From Vampirovibrio chlorellavorus (GTDB lineage Bacteria; Cyanobacteriota; Vampirovibrionia; Vampirovibrionales; Vampirovibrionaceae), in contig NZ_QFWH01000001.1 of assembly GCF_003149375.1 (NCBI RefSeq), positions 150,753-214,752 on the forward strand: DNA of 64,000 nt, given 5' to 3'. Position 1 is the first letter of the stretch, and each line of letters starts with the position of its first letter. Below the pieces are notes generated by a model. The model did not search any database and was not told where the DNA came from. It was given only the letters and a program-made list of their open reading frames with translations. A program made the position numbers and the translations under genes. Of the stretch, positions 35,546 through 44,505 are shown in pieces.

Positions 35546-36720
35546 GCTTTTTTGGCTCCTTCGGGGGCGTTTACGTGCCGGAACTGTTAGTACCTGCGCT
35601 GGAAGAAGTGGAAAGCGCCTTTTTAGAGGCCAGTCAGGACGCTGACTTTTTAAAGGAATATCATCATTTACTGAAGCACTACGCCGGACGTCCCACCCCG
35701 CTGTATGAGGCGAAAAATCTTTCCAAACGCTATGGCGCCCGCATCTTTTTAAAGCGGGAAGACTTGCTGCACGGCGGCGCTCACAAAACCAACAATGCCA
35801 TTGGACAAGCATTATTGGCAAAACGTATGGGCAAAACGAGGATTATCGCCGAAACTGGGGCGGGGCAGCACGGGGTGGCCACGGCTATGGCCGGGGCCCT
35901 GCTGGGCATCCCCACAGAAATTTATATGGGCGCCGTGGATATGGAGCGTCAGCAGCCCAACGTGTTTCGTATGAAATTATTGGGGGCCACCGTGCATGCG
36001 GTGGAGGTGGGTTCCAAAACCCTGAAAGATGCCATTAATGAAGCCATGCGGGATTGGGTCAGCAACCTGCAAGACACTTATTACCTGCTGGGCACCGCCG
36101 CCGGACCGCACCCCTATCCCACGCTGGTTCGCTTTTTTCAACAAATTATCGGGGAAGAAGCGCATCAACAAATTCTGGAACAAGCGGGCCGGTTGCCCGA
36201 TCAAGTGGTGGCCTGTGTGGGCGGAGGCTCCAATGCCATCGGGATTTTTCAGGGCTTCCGCAATAGCAGCGTTCAACTGGTCGGGGTAGAGCCCGCCGGA
36301 TTGGGCCTAGAGACCGAGCATCATGGGGCGGTATTGGCCAAAGGCACCCCCGGCTGTTTGCACGGCATGAAGAGTTTGGCCTTGCAGGATAAAGACGGTC
36401 AGGTGCGAGAAACCTACAGCATTTCCGCCGGACTGGACTACCCCTTGGTGGGCCCGGAACACGCCCACCTGCAAAACACTGGGGAGGCCGTTTATGCTTC
36501 TGCCACGGACGCGGAGGCCTTGGCCGCCTTCCATACGCTGGCCGAAACCGAGGGCATTTTGCCCGCACTGGAATCCTGCCATGCGCTGGCCTATGCCCAA
36601 ACGCTGGCCGTTCAGGGAACGCCGGAGCAGATTATCTTGATCAATCTCTCCGGTCGAGGCGATAAAGATTTACACCAAGTCATGGCCCAGCAGGAGGGAG
36701 CCCCGCATGTCCACGCTTAA
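35533..36720 (+). CDS. trpB: Tryptophan synthase beta chain TrpB
   Basis: PLP enzyme that joins indole and serine. 395 residues from the ATG at 35533 (GGAG 10 nt upstream). FGGVYVPE start, PLP lysine K85 in [17 protein letters not shown], the phosphate-binding loop GGGSNAIG, and [10 protein letters not shown]-like [10 protein letters not shown]. It belongs to the TrpB1 class that partners TrpA. Overlaps trpF and trpA. Confidence 0.96.
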   Translation: MQSLGFFGSFGGVYVPELLVPALEEVESAFLEASQDADFLKEYHHLLKHYAGRPTPLYEAKNLSKRYGARIFLKREDLLHGGAHKTNNAIGQALLAKRMGKTRIIAETGAGQHGVATAMAGALLGIPTEIYMGAVDMERQQPNVFRMKLLGATVHAVEVGSKTLKDAINEAMRDWVSNLQDTYYLLGTAAGPHPYPTLVRFFQQIIGEEAHQQILEQAGRLPDQVVACVGGGSNAIGIFQGFRNSSVQLVGVEPAGLGLETEHHGAVLAKGTPGCLHGMKSLALQDKDGQVRETYSISAGLDYPLVGPEHAHLQNTGEAVYASATDAEALAAFHTLAETEGILPALESCHALAYAQTLAVQGTPEQIILINLSGRGDKDLHQVMAQQEGAPHVHA

Positions 36721-37534
36721 ACAAGCCCAAACTCAGTCTCGTTATGACGATTTGTTCGCCCGCCTGAAACAGGAAAAACGCCACGCCCTAATCCCCTTTA
36801 CTTTGCTGGGATGGCCCACACCTCAACGGTGTCTGGAGAGCGTGGATGCCTTTGTGGCCGGTGGGGCCAGCGCCTTGGAGCTGGGGCTGGCGTTTAGCGA
36901 TCCGGTGGCCGATGGGCCACTCATTCAGCAAGCGGGCCGAACGGTTCTGGAAGCAGGCTTTGATGTGGATCAGACCTTGGGTTTGCTGAAACAAATTCGG
37001 CAAAAATATCCGCACATTCCGATTAGTTTATTGGTGTATTACAACCTGGTACTGGTTCGGGGCATTGATCGCTTTTGCCGGGATATTACCGAAGCGGGCG
37101 CCGATGGCTTGCTGATTGCTGATTTACCGGTGGAAGGCATCGCCGAAATCAAACCCGCGCTGGATCAGCATGGCTTGCAGCTCACCTCCATTATTTCCAC
37201 CCGCACCAGCGCGGAGCGTTTGCCCAAAATTGCGGCCCAATCCGGTGGTTTTTTATACGCCGTTTCCCGTCTTGGCATTACCGGGGTGGAAGAACGCTAC
37301 GATCAATCGCTGGGCCATTTATTGGCGCAGGCGCGCCAGTGTTCCGACTTACCTGTGTGCGTGGGTTTTGGCATCTCCAAACGAGAGCATGTGGAAACCA
37401 TGATTCGCTTGGGGGCCGATGGAGTCATTGTGGGGTCCGCGGTCATGGCCAAAATACAGGAACTCGGGCCGGAGGATTCCATAGAACCCATTCAGCGTTA
37501 TCTTCAAACGTTGTCCACTCCAATCATCCCATGA
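36707..37534 (+). CDS. trpA: Tryptophan synthase alpha chain TrpA
   Basis: Cleaves indole-3-glycerol phosphate to indole, which is channelled to TrpB. 275 residues. The catalytic Glu and Asp lie in [18 protein letters not shown]. Conserved [10 protein letters not shown] and the phosphate loop VGFGISK / [11 protein letters not shown] are present. GGAGGGAG precedes the ATG. Last gene of the operon; a strong hairpin follows 26 nt later. Confidence 0.96.
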   Translation: MSTLKQAQTQSRYDDLFARLKQEKRHALIPFTLLGWPTPQRCLESVDAFVAGGASALELGLAFSDPVADGPLIQQAGRTVLEAGFDVDQTLGLLKQIRQKYPHIPISLLVYYNLVLVRGIDRFCRDITEAGADGLLIADLPVEGIAEIKPALDQHGLQLTSIISTRTSAERLPKIAAQSGGFLYAVSRLGITGVEERYDQSLGHLLAQARQCSDLPVCVGFGISKREHVETMIRLGADGVIVGSAVMAKIQELGPEDSIEPIQRYLQTLSTPIIP

Positions 37535-37560
37535 TTTAAAGTTTGAACCATAAAAACGAA

Positions 37561-37593
37561 AAAGCAGGCCAGTAATGAAACCGGCCTGCTTTC
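37561..37593. terminator. Bidirectional terminator between trpA and beta-helix gene
   Basis: AAAGCAGGCC at 37561-37570 pairs with GGCCTGCTTT at 37583-37592, a perfect 10-bp stem. On the minus strand the stem is followed by TTCGTTTTTATGG, so it is strongest for the leftward gene. On the plus strand the T run is short. Confidence 0.75.
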
Positions 37594-37603
37594 CGTTACG
37601 GGA

Positions 37604-38839
37604 TTACTTGGTTGCCGTGGTTTGCTGTGGTCCGTAAGCAACTCCATTAACCAGGTTATTCAAATAACTGGTAATGGTGCTACCAGAAGTGTAACTGATG
37701 TACCTTTTATTGGCGATGTTATTCAACTGATTGGACGTAATACTCAAACCATTGATATTCCCGTTGATTTGGGAGATGGCGGCCCCACCGAAACTGGCAT
37801 TGGTCACCCCGTTAAAGATGTTGTTGGTGATTTGCAGATTCTTGCCATACACTTTGGTGCCATCGGCGTAAGGTTCGGTACTAAAGCGCAAGCCCTTGCC
37901 CACGTTAGTCATAACATTATCAGCAATGGTGTAGTTTTCTCCCCAGTTAAAGGAGCCCGTGGCCCGTGTATTGGTGTAGATATTCATGGCGAATTCCTGA
38001 ATATTTTGTAACTGATTGCCACGAATTTCCACGTTATTGTAATTATTAATCTCAATGCCATAGTGACTGCCACCATTGACCCGGTTGTTCAGAATTTTGA
38101 TGTTCTCTGCCCCAGCCGTGCGGGTGGCGAATTTGATGGACCCCCGCAGGTTGTAGAATACGTTGCCTTGCAGCAAGTAATTCTGAGTGCCGCCGTGAAC
38201 GGTATCGTTGGTGGTGGTGGAAATTTGATACACGTTGTTGAACAGGTTATTCAGCACTTGCGTGTTGCGACTGTTCACCCCGGGAATGGGATCCCGCTCG
38301 TGGGTGGCCACCCGAAGGGCGCTATTTCCGAAGTTGAAAAAGCCGTTATTGCGAATCAGCACCGTATCGCAGGAACCAAAGTAAACACCCTGATCCGGCC
38401 ACACCGGATCGGCATTATTTTTATAATCAGTTTGGCCGTAAAACTGCATACCGATCATGGACACATTTTTACTGTAGGTCACATTCAGCAGGTATTCACC
38501 ACCCGTGGTGGCATTCCAGCTGGCGTCCTTAATCAGCTGGGCTGGCTTGTTCATATCCGAGACAAATTCCACGTTCTGCAAATTGCGAACGGTAAGCTGA
38601 CTGGTGACCAGATATTTACCCGGAGCCATCAACACCCGCCAGGGCTTACTTTTGTCTTTCAAGCTGGACAGATAGCTCAGCACACTTTTCAGATCAGCCG
38701 TTGTGGCCTGAGCAGTTTGACCGGGCGTCACAGACAACGTTCTGTCCGCCGCGTTTAACTGGTAGGCAAACGCATTGCTGTTTTGCAACAACACCACTGC
38801 CGTTAACGTAGCCAAAGAGAATCCTAGGGATTTTTTCAT
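37604..38839 (-). CDS. Secreted right-handed parallel beta-helix protein
   Basis: A 411-residue protein from the ATG at 38839 (GGAG 8 nt upstream); the longer frame from 38911 has no such site. The signal peptide is MKKSLGFSLATLTAVVLLQNSNAFA. The body is a repeat of short Asn-rich beta turns (IRNNGFFNFGNSAL, VLNNLFNNVYQI, ILNNRVNGG, IRGNQLQNIQ, ITNNIFNG), the pattern of pectate-lyase/NosD-like beta-helices. Such proteins often bind or cleave polysaccharides. No catalytic triad can be assigned. It could act on host or matrix polysaccharide; that is inference. Confidence 0.85.
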   Translation of the reverse strand: MKKSLGFSLATLTAVVLLQNSNAFAYQLNAADRTLSVTPGQTAQATTADLKSVLSYLSSLKDKSKPWRVLMAPGKYLVTSQLTVRNLQNVEFVSDMNKPAQLIKDASWNATTGGEYLLNVTYSKNVSMIGMQFYGQTDYKNNADPVWPDQGVYFGSCDTVLIRNNGFFNFGNSALRVATHERDPIPGVNSRNTQVLNNLFNNVYQISTTTNDTVHGGTQNYLLQGNVFYNLRGSIKFATRTAGAENIKILNNRVNGGSHYGIEINNYNNVEIRGNQLQNIQEFAMNIYTNTRATGSFNWGENYTIADNVMTNVGKGLRFSTEPYADGTKVYGKNLQITNNIFNGVTNASFGGAAISQINGNINGLSITSNQLNNIANKRYISYTSGSTITSYLNNLVNGVAYGPQQTTATK

Positions 38840-39215
38840 TGATCCAACTCCACTGTTCTTAAAAGCGCTGGCCTTAAAAGCAAACAAGCGCTTATTCCTA
38901 CAACACATCATTCACCTTGGGCAGGACAAACTTAACCACGCTTACGACTGATCACTGCCAAAGGTTTTACTCACTCCAGGCGAAAGTTTCACGGTTTATA
39001 TTGTTTTTATAAACTTTTTTAGAGGACAGTGTCAAACTCAAGCGTGAAAATATCTTGAACCAAATCGAACCCCAACAACCCTTATGCAGAGCTTCAAAAA
39101 AAGAAAGCCCAGCCTCGCAAAAGCCATGGCCCCTGCGTTTTCAAACGCCACGCCATGCAAAAAACCACGAAGCTGAGCCAAATTAAAAAATTGCCGCAAA
39201 ATCCGGCAGTACGGA
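38840..39215. other. Intergenic, A+T-rich upstream region
   Basis: About 375 bp without a supported gene. The half next to the beta-helix gene is A+T-rich (for example TTTATATTGTTTTTATAAAC near 38995 on the plus strand) and should hold its promoter. The other half holds the pirin terminator. Confidence 0.4.
39184..39209 (-). terminator. Rho-independent terminator after pirin
   Basis: TGCCG / CGGCA stem with a 7-nt loop, followed on the minus strand by ATTTTTTAA. It starts 6 nt past the pirin stop codon. Confidence 0.7.
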
Positions 39216-39977
39216 TCAGGGCTGTCTCAGATCAAAGAGCAATAGCTGCGTTTCAGGAGCCTGAGCCGTCAGCTCCAGAAGCGCATCGGTCTCTGTCAGA
39301 CCCACGGCATCCCCTCCCTGTAAAATCTGTCCTTCTGTTTGCACCTGACCGGTGGCCACATGCACCCAATAAGCGCGATTCGAGGACAGATCGAAGGTGG
39401 CCCGTTGACCCGCATCCAGAGAGGCCCGGTAGAGATAGGCATCCTGATGAATACGCACCGCAGCGCCTTCCCCGGCAGGAGAGGCAATGCACTGAAACGC
39501 CGCACTGCTCAAATCTTCCAACGCATCTACTGAAGCTGCGTCCCCCACAAACGATTTTTGCTCGTAACCGGGCGGCAAGCCTTTTTCCTGGGGATGAATC
39601 CAGATTTGCAACAGATGCAAAGACTCTGTGCCTGAGGCGTTGAACTCGCTGTGCATCACGCCACTTCCTGCGGTCATGCGCTGAATTTCTCCGGGACGAA
39701 TGATGGAGCCATTGCCCAGACTGTCCTGATGCCTCAATTCGCCTTTCAGCACCACCGTGAGAATTTCCATATCCCGATGCCCATGGGTGGGGAAGCCTCC
39801 GCCCGGCTGAATGCGATCGTCATTGATCACCCGCAAATCGCTGAAATGATGAAAGCGCGGATCAAAGTAAGCGCCGTAAGCGCCGAAGGAAAAAGTATGG
39901 TAACTGTCCAGCCAGTCAATACGGGTGCGTCCCCGTTCCTGACTGCCTCGAACGGTGCGTTTGCCCAGCGTGTTCAT
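39216..39977 (-). CDS. Pirin family protein (YhhW-like)
   Basis: A 253-residue bicupin of the pirin family; some members are quercetin dioxygenases and others redox-linked regulators. The metal ligands of the N-terminal cupin are visible: PTHGHRDMEI (two His) and VMHSEFN (His and Glu). The C-terminal cupin is metal-free as usual. AAAGGAG precedes the ATG. It lies downstream of doxX and marR on the same strand, a common association in bacteria exposed to quinones or electrophiles. Confidence 0.92.
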   Translation of the reverse strand: MNTLGKRTVRGSQERGRTRIDWLDSYHTFSFGAYGAYFDPRFHHFSDLRVINDDRIQPGGGFPTHGHRDMEILTVVLKGELRHQDSLGNGSIIRPGEIQRMTAGSGVMHSEFNASGTESLHLLQIWIHPQEKGLPPGYEQKSFVGDAASVDALEDLSSAAFQCIASPAGEGAAVRIHQDAYLYRASLDAGQRATFDLSSNRAYWVHVATGQVQTEGQILQGGDAVGLTETDALLELTAQAPETQLLLFDLRQP

Positions 39978-40018
39978 AACCCTGCTCCTTTCTGATGGGT
40001 GGTGACGGGAGGCCTAAC

Positions 40019-40462
40019 CTAGGCAGACGTTTGCGCCGAATTGAATTTGGCTCTCCACAGCCAGTAGTCCACGGAAAATTTGCCAGCACTGTTCAGCAAA
40101 AACAGCAAGGCACCGCTCAGATACACTGCAGCCAATTCGGAAGAACTCTCTCCGCTGGAGCTTACAAACGGGTGTCCGCCGGGGATGTGAACCAGACCCA
40201 AAGCGCCCACCATGGTGCCAATCAAGACCAGACTGGCCAGTGGGGTTAAAAAGCCCAGGGCCAGAGCGGCGCCGCCCAGCACTTCCGCATAGGCGGCAAA
40301 GGCCTGAAAGATGCCGGGAATAGTACCTTCCCCCATCCAGCCAAAGGCATTTTGGGCCTTGGGCAAGCCGTGAAAGACAAAGGCAATACCCATGACCACA
40401 CGAAAGGCCAATAAGCCCACCGAAGGCCAGGTTTTAGATTGAAAGCAGGTGTTCAAGTTCAT
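40019..40462 (-). CDS. DoxX family membrane protein
   Basis: A 147-residue protein from the ATG at 40462 (AAGGAG 8 nt upstream). Four membrane segments and the DoxX signature (LLAFRVVMGIAFVFHGLPKAQNAFG, then AAYAEVLGGAALALGFLTPLASLVLIGTM). DoxX-like proteins are linked to thiol/redox stress and quinone handling. Sits between the marR and pirin genes with short gaps (65 and 41 bp), so the three are likely an operon. Confidence 0.9.
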   Translation of the reverse strand: MNLNTCFQSKTWPSVGLLAFRVVMGIAFVFHGLPKAQNAFGWMGEGTIPGIFQAFAAYAEVLGGAALALGFLTPLASLVLIGTMVGALGLVHIPGGHPFVSSSGESSSELAAVYLSGALLFLLNSAGKFSVDYWLWRAKFNSAQTSA

Positions 40463-40527
40463 CGATTCATCTCCTTGTTGGTTTGTATGGTCTTGGCTTG
40501 TGCAAATTCGGGAGCCCAAAGAAGCGA

Positions 40528-40989
40528 TCAGCCTGTGCCTTGAGACAGTTTTTTGGCCTGCTTTCCCAGTTTTTTAAGCAGGTGGATTAACTGTGTTTTC
40601 TCTTCACCGCTTAAACCGGAGGTAGCCACGGACAAGGCTTGCAGATGCTGCTCGAAAAACCGCTCAATCAGCGCCCGACCGGTTTCGGTCAACTGCACCA
40701 GCCGAACCCGGCGATCGGTGAGTGATGACTGCCGCTGCACCAAATCTCGTTTTTCCAGACGATCAATGGCCGTACTAATGGAACCACTGGTCAGCTGGAC
40801 CTTTTCCCCAATCAGGTTCACCGGCAAGGGGCCTTTATGAAGCAACACTTCCAGCGTGGCAAAATCAGAAAAACACAGACCGGAGGATTCAATACTTTTC
40901 AGGTCATGCTCCCGGATGGCCTGGGTGGCTTTCATCAGAACTAGCCACAGGTGGGCGCTTTGATACGGCTCCTGATGGGGGTGACGCAT
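40528..40989 (-). CDS. MarR family transcriptional regulator
   Basis: A 153-residue winged-helix regulator. The DNA-binding part includes DFATLEVLLHKGPLPVNLIGEKVQLTSGSISTAIDRLEKRDLVQRQSSLTDRRVRLVQLTETGRALIERF. The wing (SSLTDRRVRLVQLT) is typical of MarR proteins. It is the first gene of the marR-doxX-pirin cluster, and a palindrome overlaps its promoter region. Autorepression released by a phenolic or quinone ligand is a reasonable guess. AAAAGG precedes the ATG. Confidence 0.93.
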   Translation of the reverse strand: MRHPHQEPYQSAHLWLVLMKATQAIREHDLKSIESSGLCFSDFATLEVLLHKGPLPVNLIGEKVQLTSGSISTAIDRLEKRDLVQRQSSLTDRRVRLVQLTETGRALIERFFEQHLQALSVATSGLSGEEKTQLIHLLKKLGKQAKKLSQGTG

Positions 40990-41011
40990 GGTTTGCCTTT
41001 TCTGGTTTATT

Positions 41012-41029
41012 TATCTTGATATAAAGATA
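41012..41029 (-). promoter_or_regulatory. Palindromic operator upstream of marR
   Basis: TATCTT-GATATA-AAGATA is an 18-bp inverted repeat 23 bp upstream of the marR start. On the minus strand a TTGAAA (41034-41039) could be the -35 box, with the palindrome covering the -10 area. Size and position fit autorepression by MarR. Confidence 0.65.
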
Positions 41030-41096
41030 CTTTATTTCAAGCAAAATAACAACCCCCGCCAAGGCGCTCTTTTTGAATTGAGGGTATCAGCTCGGT

Positions 41097-42185
41097 CTAA
41101 CCCAACTTACGGGCAAAACAGAGGATATTGTCCCGAATGACCGCTTTGTCCGGAATCCCGGGGTAGGCTTTCAGGGCCGCATCAATGGCCTTTGGGTAAT
41201 CCCCCAGCCCTTCATAGCACAGGCTCAGGTAATGGTAAGGCTTCCAGGTGTAAGAATCTTCCACAATCAGTCCCACGCCGGGTTTTTGGCAGGCGGTGGC
41301 CGCCACCAAGACAGGTACGGCCTCGGCATATCGACCCAAACGATAGTACACCACCCCCAGATCCATCAGGACCTCCGCCCGCCGACCATCGGTAGCCAAG
41401 GCCCGATGCCCCCAGCGCAGGGCCTCCTCGTAACGCTCCAGCTCCATGCAGCAGCCCATGGCATTATGCATGGCCTGATAAGCGCTGATGCGCTCATGGT
41501 CATTGAGTTCCAGATGCCGGGAAAAAGCCGCAATGGCCTCAGCTAAAAGCCCGTGATGCCGCAATTCCTTGCCATAGTAATACCAGGTACGGGGGGAGTG
41601 ATCGCCCCGCTCAATCAGGGCCTCCAACAGCTTTAAATTGCGATCCACGGAACGTTCCCGATACTCGGGCGGCTTGTGATGCTCAATGGCAATATCCAGA
41701 CGCTCCAGAATGACGGCGTTCTCGGGCAGCACAAAGGCCTCATGAATAGGGAATTGCCAGCAACCGCCAGCGGCCCGCCTCAGTAAGCGCTCTCGGGGCA
41801 TGGAGATCAGACACTGTCCATTGGCGTCAAAGGCAATCTCATAACTGCACACCACCGCATCCAGTTGATCGCTCAACACCGATTGCTTCAAAGCCAACAA
41901 GGCCTGACCATGGGCCTCTGTGATCAGGTCATCGGCATCCAGCCACAGTATCCAATCGCCCGTACAGTGGGAAAAGGCCTCGTTGCGAGCCGCCGCAAAG
42001 TCATCAATCCAGTCAAAGTGAAACACCTGGGCCCCCAAGGACTGGGCTAAAGCCACCGTCCCATCCGTGGAGCCCGTGTCCACCACCACCAATTCATCAC
42101 AAAGGCCAGCCACCTGAGACAGAATACGCCCCAGCACCCGTTCCTCGTTTTTAACGATCATGGCCAGAGACAGGGAAACCGGCAT
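41097..42185 (-). CDS. Family 2 glycosyltransferase with C-terminal TPR repeats
   Basis: A 362-residue protein from the ATG at 42185 (AAGGA upstream); a TTG further out is less likely. The N-terminal GT2 domain shows SLAMIVKNEERVL, VVVDTGSTDGT and the metal-binding DWILWLDADD. The C-terminal half (from about residue 200) has tetratricopeptide-like repeats (RTWYYYGKELRHHGLLAEAIAAFSRHLEL and YEEALRWGHRALATDGRRAEVLMDLGVVYYRLG). This architecture is common in proteins modifying surface glycans or flagellin, but no target is indicated here. Confidence 0.88.
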   Translation of the reverse strand: MPVSLSLAMIVKNEERVLGRILSQVAGLCDELVVVDTGSTDGTVALAQSLGAQVFHFDWIDDFAAARNEAFSHCTGDWILWLDADDLITEAHGQALLALKQSVLSDQLDAVVCSYEIAFDANGQCLISMPRERLLRRAAGGCWQFPIHEAFVLPENAVILERLDIAIEHHKPPEYRERSVDRNLKLLEALIERGDHSPRTWYYYGKELRHHGLLAEAIAAFSRHLELNDHERISAYQAMHNAMGCCMELERYEEALRWGHRALATDGRRAEVLMDLGVVYYRLGRYAEAVPVLVAATACQKPGVGLIVEDSYTWKPYHYLSLCYEGLGDYPKAIDAALKAYPGIPDKAVIRDNILCFARKLG

Positions 42186-42272
42186 CCGTCCATCCTTTCG
42201 CAAGGGTCAGTACTAGGCTCATCCTAGCGCCTTGCAGCGGGTCACCGTAACCCATAAATGATGGAGGCCAGC

Positions 42273-42863
42273 TTATCGAAAGGTTTGGCTGCGCAACCCC
42301 TTGGCCTGTTCACTACCCGGCATTGCCACTTTTTGCTGCTGAAGGCGTTCTTCACGGGCTTTTTCCAGGGCCATATTTAATTCCAAATGCCGCTGCACCA
42401 TGGCCTGAAAGGCATCGGGCACCTGGGCAAACTCTTCATAAGGAATTTTGAGCAGGAAGGCCGCTTTTTGCAGGGCCCCTTTTTCCGAGCCCGCCAGATA
42501 GTAAAAGCCTTGCCAGATTTGCTGCAGAACAAATTCATTTTCCTGCAAGCAGTGATGACAATGATCAAACACGGTGGCTTTGAAAATAGCCCCACACTGA
42601 CTGCAATTCTTGATTTTTTCCGAGGCGGTATGCTGCATGCGAGACTGTTGCAGGCAGAAATTAAACATCTGCTTCAGGAAATTCCAGGCAGCTTGCTCGG
42701 TGGGGAACTGGTAGGATGCCGTTTTTTCTCCTTTCCAGCCGGGCTTCAGCAGTTGCCGGTTTTCCCCGTTTTCCGACAAGATGGCAATGCTCCACCCTTC
42801 CCCGCTATGAACCACGTTCAAGGGGAACGGCTTTTTCTCCGATGACTGTTCGACTTGGCTCAT
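42273..42863 (-). CDS. Hypothetical zinc-ribbon protein
   Basis: A 196-residue cytosolic protein from the ATG at 42863 (GTG at 42872 possible). The middle contains a zinc-ribbon-like CSQCG...FDHCHHC (two CxxC/CxxC-type knuckles). The N-terminal part (GEGWSIAILSENGENRQLLKPGWKGEKTASYQFPTEQAAWNFLKQMF) is beta-rich then helical; the C-terminal end is a charged helix. No family recognised. Confidence 0.6.
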   Translation of the reverse strand: MSQVEQSSEKKPFPLNVVHSGEGWSIAILSENGENRQLLKPGWKGEKTASYQFPTEQAAWNFLKQMFNFCLQQSRMQHTASEKIKNCSQCGAIFKATVFDHCHHCLQENEFVLQQIWQGFYYLAGSEKGALQKAAFLLKIPYEEFAQVPDAFQAMVQRHLELNMALEKAREERLQQQKVAMPGSEQAKGLRSQTFR

Positions 42864-43003
42864 TGCTGACACTTTATCGGTTAATACCCCGGTTATGCCC
42901 CCAAAGCAGCAGCGTTAAACCCACTCGGCTTCAGGGGCACGCCCCCTGACCACAGGGGCCCGCCGGATTGCTCGACTTCAAGAGGCCTGCCTCCAAGACG
43001 CCC

Positions 43004-43684
43004 TCAGTCCTGATTCGCCAATGCCTGCAGGTTTGCCCGGTCCTGAATCTGCACGATGGTGCCGTCCATGCGAATGAGCCCTTGCTGCCTGAAGCGCTTG
43101 AAGGCCCGGGACAGGGTTTCCGGCACGGTACCCAGAATGGCGGCCAGCGTCTTTTTTTGCATCAAAACGATCGATGACCCCTGATGCTGATCACTGGTGG
43201 CCAACAGGTACCGAGCCAGGCGGGCATCCACGCTGCGCAGGGACAAGTCCTCAATCATGGCCCCAAATTCCTGAATGCGTCTGGAAAAGCGAGCCAGCAT
43301 GGCCAGTAAAATATCTGGCTTATCCGCAACCAGCACTTTAAACGAGCCCGCGGGTATGGCAATCAGGGTGACCGGCTCCAGACACAAGGCCGAGGCCGGA
43401 TAGTGGGCCAGCCCGCCAAAGACCGGGTATTCCGCAAAGACATCTCCGGGCTGCACCAGATGCAGAACCACTTCCTTGCCATCCGGGCCCATTTTATAGG
43501 CCTGCACCAAGCCGGAAACCAGCAGAAAGAAAGCCTCCACCGGCTCCCCTTCCAAAAATATCCTTTGCCCGGCTCGATACTGCCGCAGTACGGCCATGGC
43601 CACGACCGCCTGAAGGTCCTTCTCAGCCAGTGCGTCAAAGAAAAAGCAGTGCCGTAGGTTTTCAAGAAGTATGGGTGCAGACAT
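43004..43684 (-). CDS. Crp/Fnr family transcriptional regulator (FNR/DNR-like)
   Basis: A 226-residue regulator from the ATG at 43684. An N-terminal cyclic-nucleotide-binding-type jellyroll (GQRIFLEGEPVEAFFLLVSGLVQAYKMGPDGKEVVLHLVQPGDVF) precedes a helix-turn-helix (KKTLAAILGTVPETLSRAFKRF). The recognition helix has ExxSR, the FNR-type specificity motif. There is no N-terminal cysteine cluster, so it is not an oxygen-sensing FNR proper; DNR-type NO sensors lack it too. It diverges from a globin gene, and a TTGAC-N4-GTCAA box sits upstream of its own start. Confidence 0.9.
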   Translation of the reverse strand: MSAPILLENLRHCFFFDALAEKDLQAVVAMAVLRQYRAGQRIFLEGEPVEAFFLLVSGLVQAYKMGPDGKEVVLHLVQPGDVFAEYPVFGGLAHYPASALCLEPVTLIAIPAGSFKVLVADKPDILLAMLARFSRRIQEFGAMIEDLSLRSVDARLARYLLATSDQHQGSSIVLMQKKTLAAILGTVPETLSRAFKRFRQQGLIRMDGTIVQIQDRANLQALANQD

Positions 43685-43736
43685 GGCGGGTTTCCCGGGT
43701 TGCTTCCTGTATGCTAACACAGGGATTTGAGGAGAG

Positions 43737-43750
43737 TTGACCTGAGTCAA
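43737..43750. promoter_or_regulatory. FNR/DNR-type binding site
   Basis: TTGACCTGAGTCAA is a perfect palindrome matching the FNR/FixK/DNR consensus TTGAT-N4-ATCAA in all but two inner positions. It is 53 bp upstream of the regulator's own start. With TAGCAT (minus strand, 43711-43716) as -10 it would lie near -40, the class II activator position. It is about 182 bp from the globin start. Confidence 0.7.
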
Positions 43751-43931
43751 GGCACGAAAGGGCTGAGCCATTTATGCTGAGAACAGACGAATTCCTCACC
43801 CCGAATATTCCCCCACCATCCGCATAAGGTATGCTAAAAGAGATATGGAGTATGAAAAGCGTGTCTTGCCCATTTCCCCGCTCAAAGCGTGAAACAATCT
43901 CGATCGTCGTATTTTAAAGGAGAAAAATCCC

Positions 43932-44441
43932 ATGAGCTTAAACACAGCCCTGCTTTCTGAAACCTTTCAACGTGCCCAACAGGAAAATGGCGGCGCACAG
44001 GCGCTGGGCATGCGGTTTTACCAGCGCCTGTTTGAAAAATACCCGGCAGTGCGCCCCTTGTTCAACACCCCACCGGAGCAACAGCACAAAAAATTAATGG
44101 CCTCCTTGGGAGCCATTGTGGCCGGAGTGAACAACACCGAAAAATTGGTGCCTTACCTGCATGCCATGGGTATTCGTCACCTGAAATATGGTACCGAAGC
44201 GGCCCATTACCCGGCGGTGGGAGAAAATCTGATTGCCGTGCTGAAAGAGCATTTATCCACAGAGGGCAGTTGGACGGACGAGATGGAATCCAGCTGGACG
44301 GAGGCGGTGAATTTGGTGGCATCCATTATGATTGACGCCGCCAAGCAGCCGGAGCAGTTCAAGGACGAGCTGAGCGCCGCTGGTTACGAGGCCGATGGCT
44401 TTAAGCCCGCCGATCCCCAACCCTGGCTTCTGGCCGTTTAA
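43932..44441 (+). CDS. Single-domain globin (flavohaemoglobin-like)
   Basis: A 169-residue haem globin resembling Vitreoscilla haemoglobin. Proximal His is H83 in MGIRHLKYGTEAAHYPAVGENL, matching the family KHxxxGxxxxHYPxVGE pattern. CD1 Phe is F44 in RPLFNTPPE, and the distal region is QQHKKLMASLGAIV. There is no reductase domain. Such globins bind oxygen or detoxify NO. AAAGGAG lies upstream of the ATG. The C-terminal 25 residues extend beyond the globin fold. Divergent from the FNR/DNR-type gene. Confidence 0.92.
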   Translation: MSLNTALLSETFQRAQQENGGAQALGMRFYQRLFEKYPAVRPLFNTPPEQQHKKLMASLGAIVAGVNNTEKLVPYLHAMGIRHLKYGTEAAHYPAVGENLIAVLKEHLSTEGSWTDEMESSWTEAVNLVASIMIDAAKQPEQFKDELSAAGYEADGFKPADPQPWLLAV

Positions 44442-44469
44442 AGAAGGTTTTCATAAAACCCAGTCTCTT

Positions 44470-44505
44470 ATTGCTCTCTCCGTTATTGGGGAGAGCAATT
44501 CTGTT
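44470..44505 (+). terminator. Hairpin after the globin gene
   Basis: ATTGCTCTC pairs with GAGAGCAAT and extends inward through CC/GG. The U run is weak (TCTGTT). Confidence 0.5.

Noticed and set aside
38063-38758. 231-codon plus-strand ORF
   Set aside because: Antisense to the beta-helix gene, which has a signal peptide and regular repeats.
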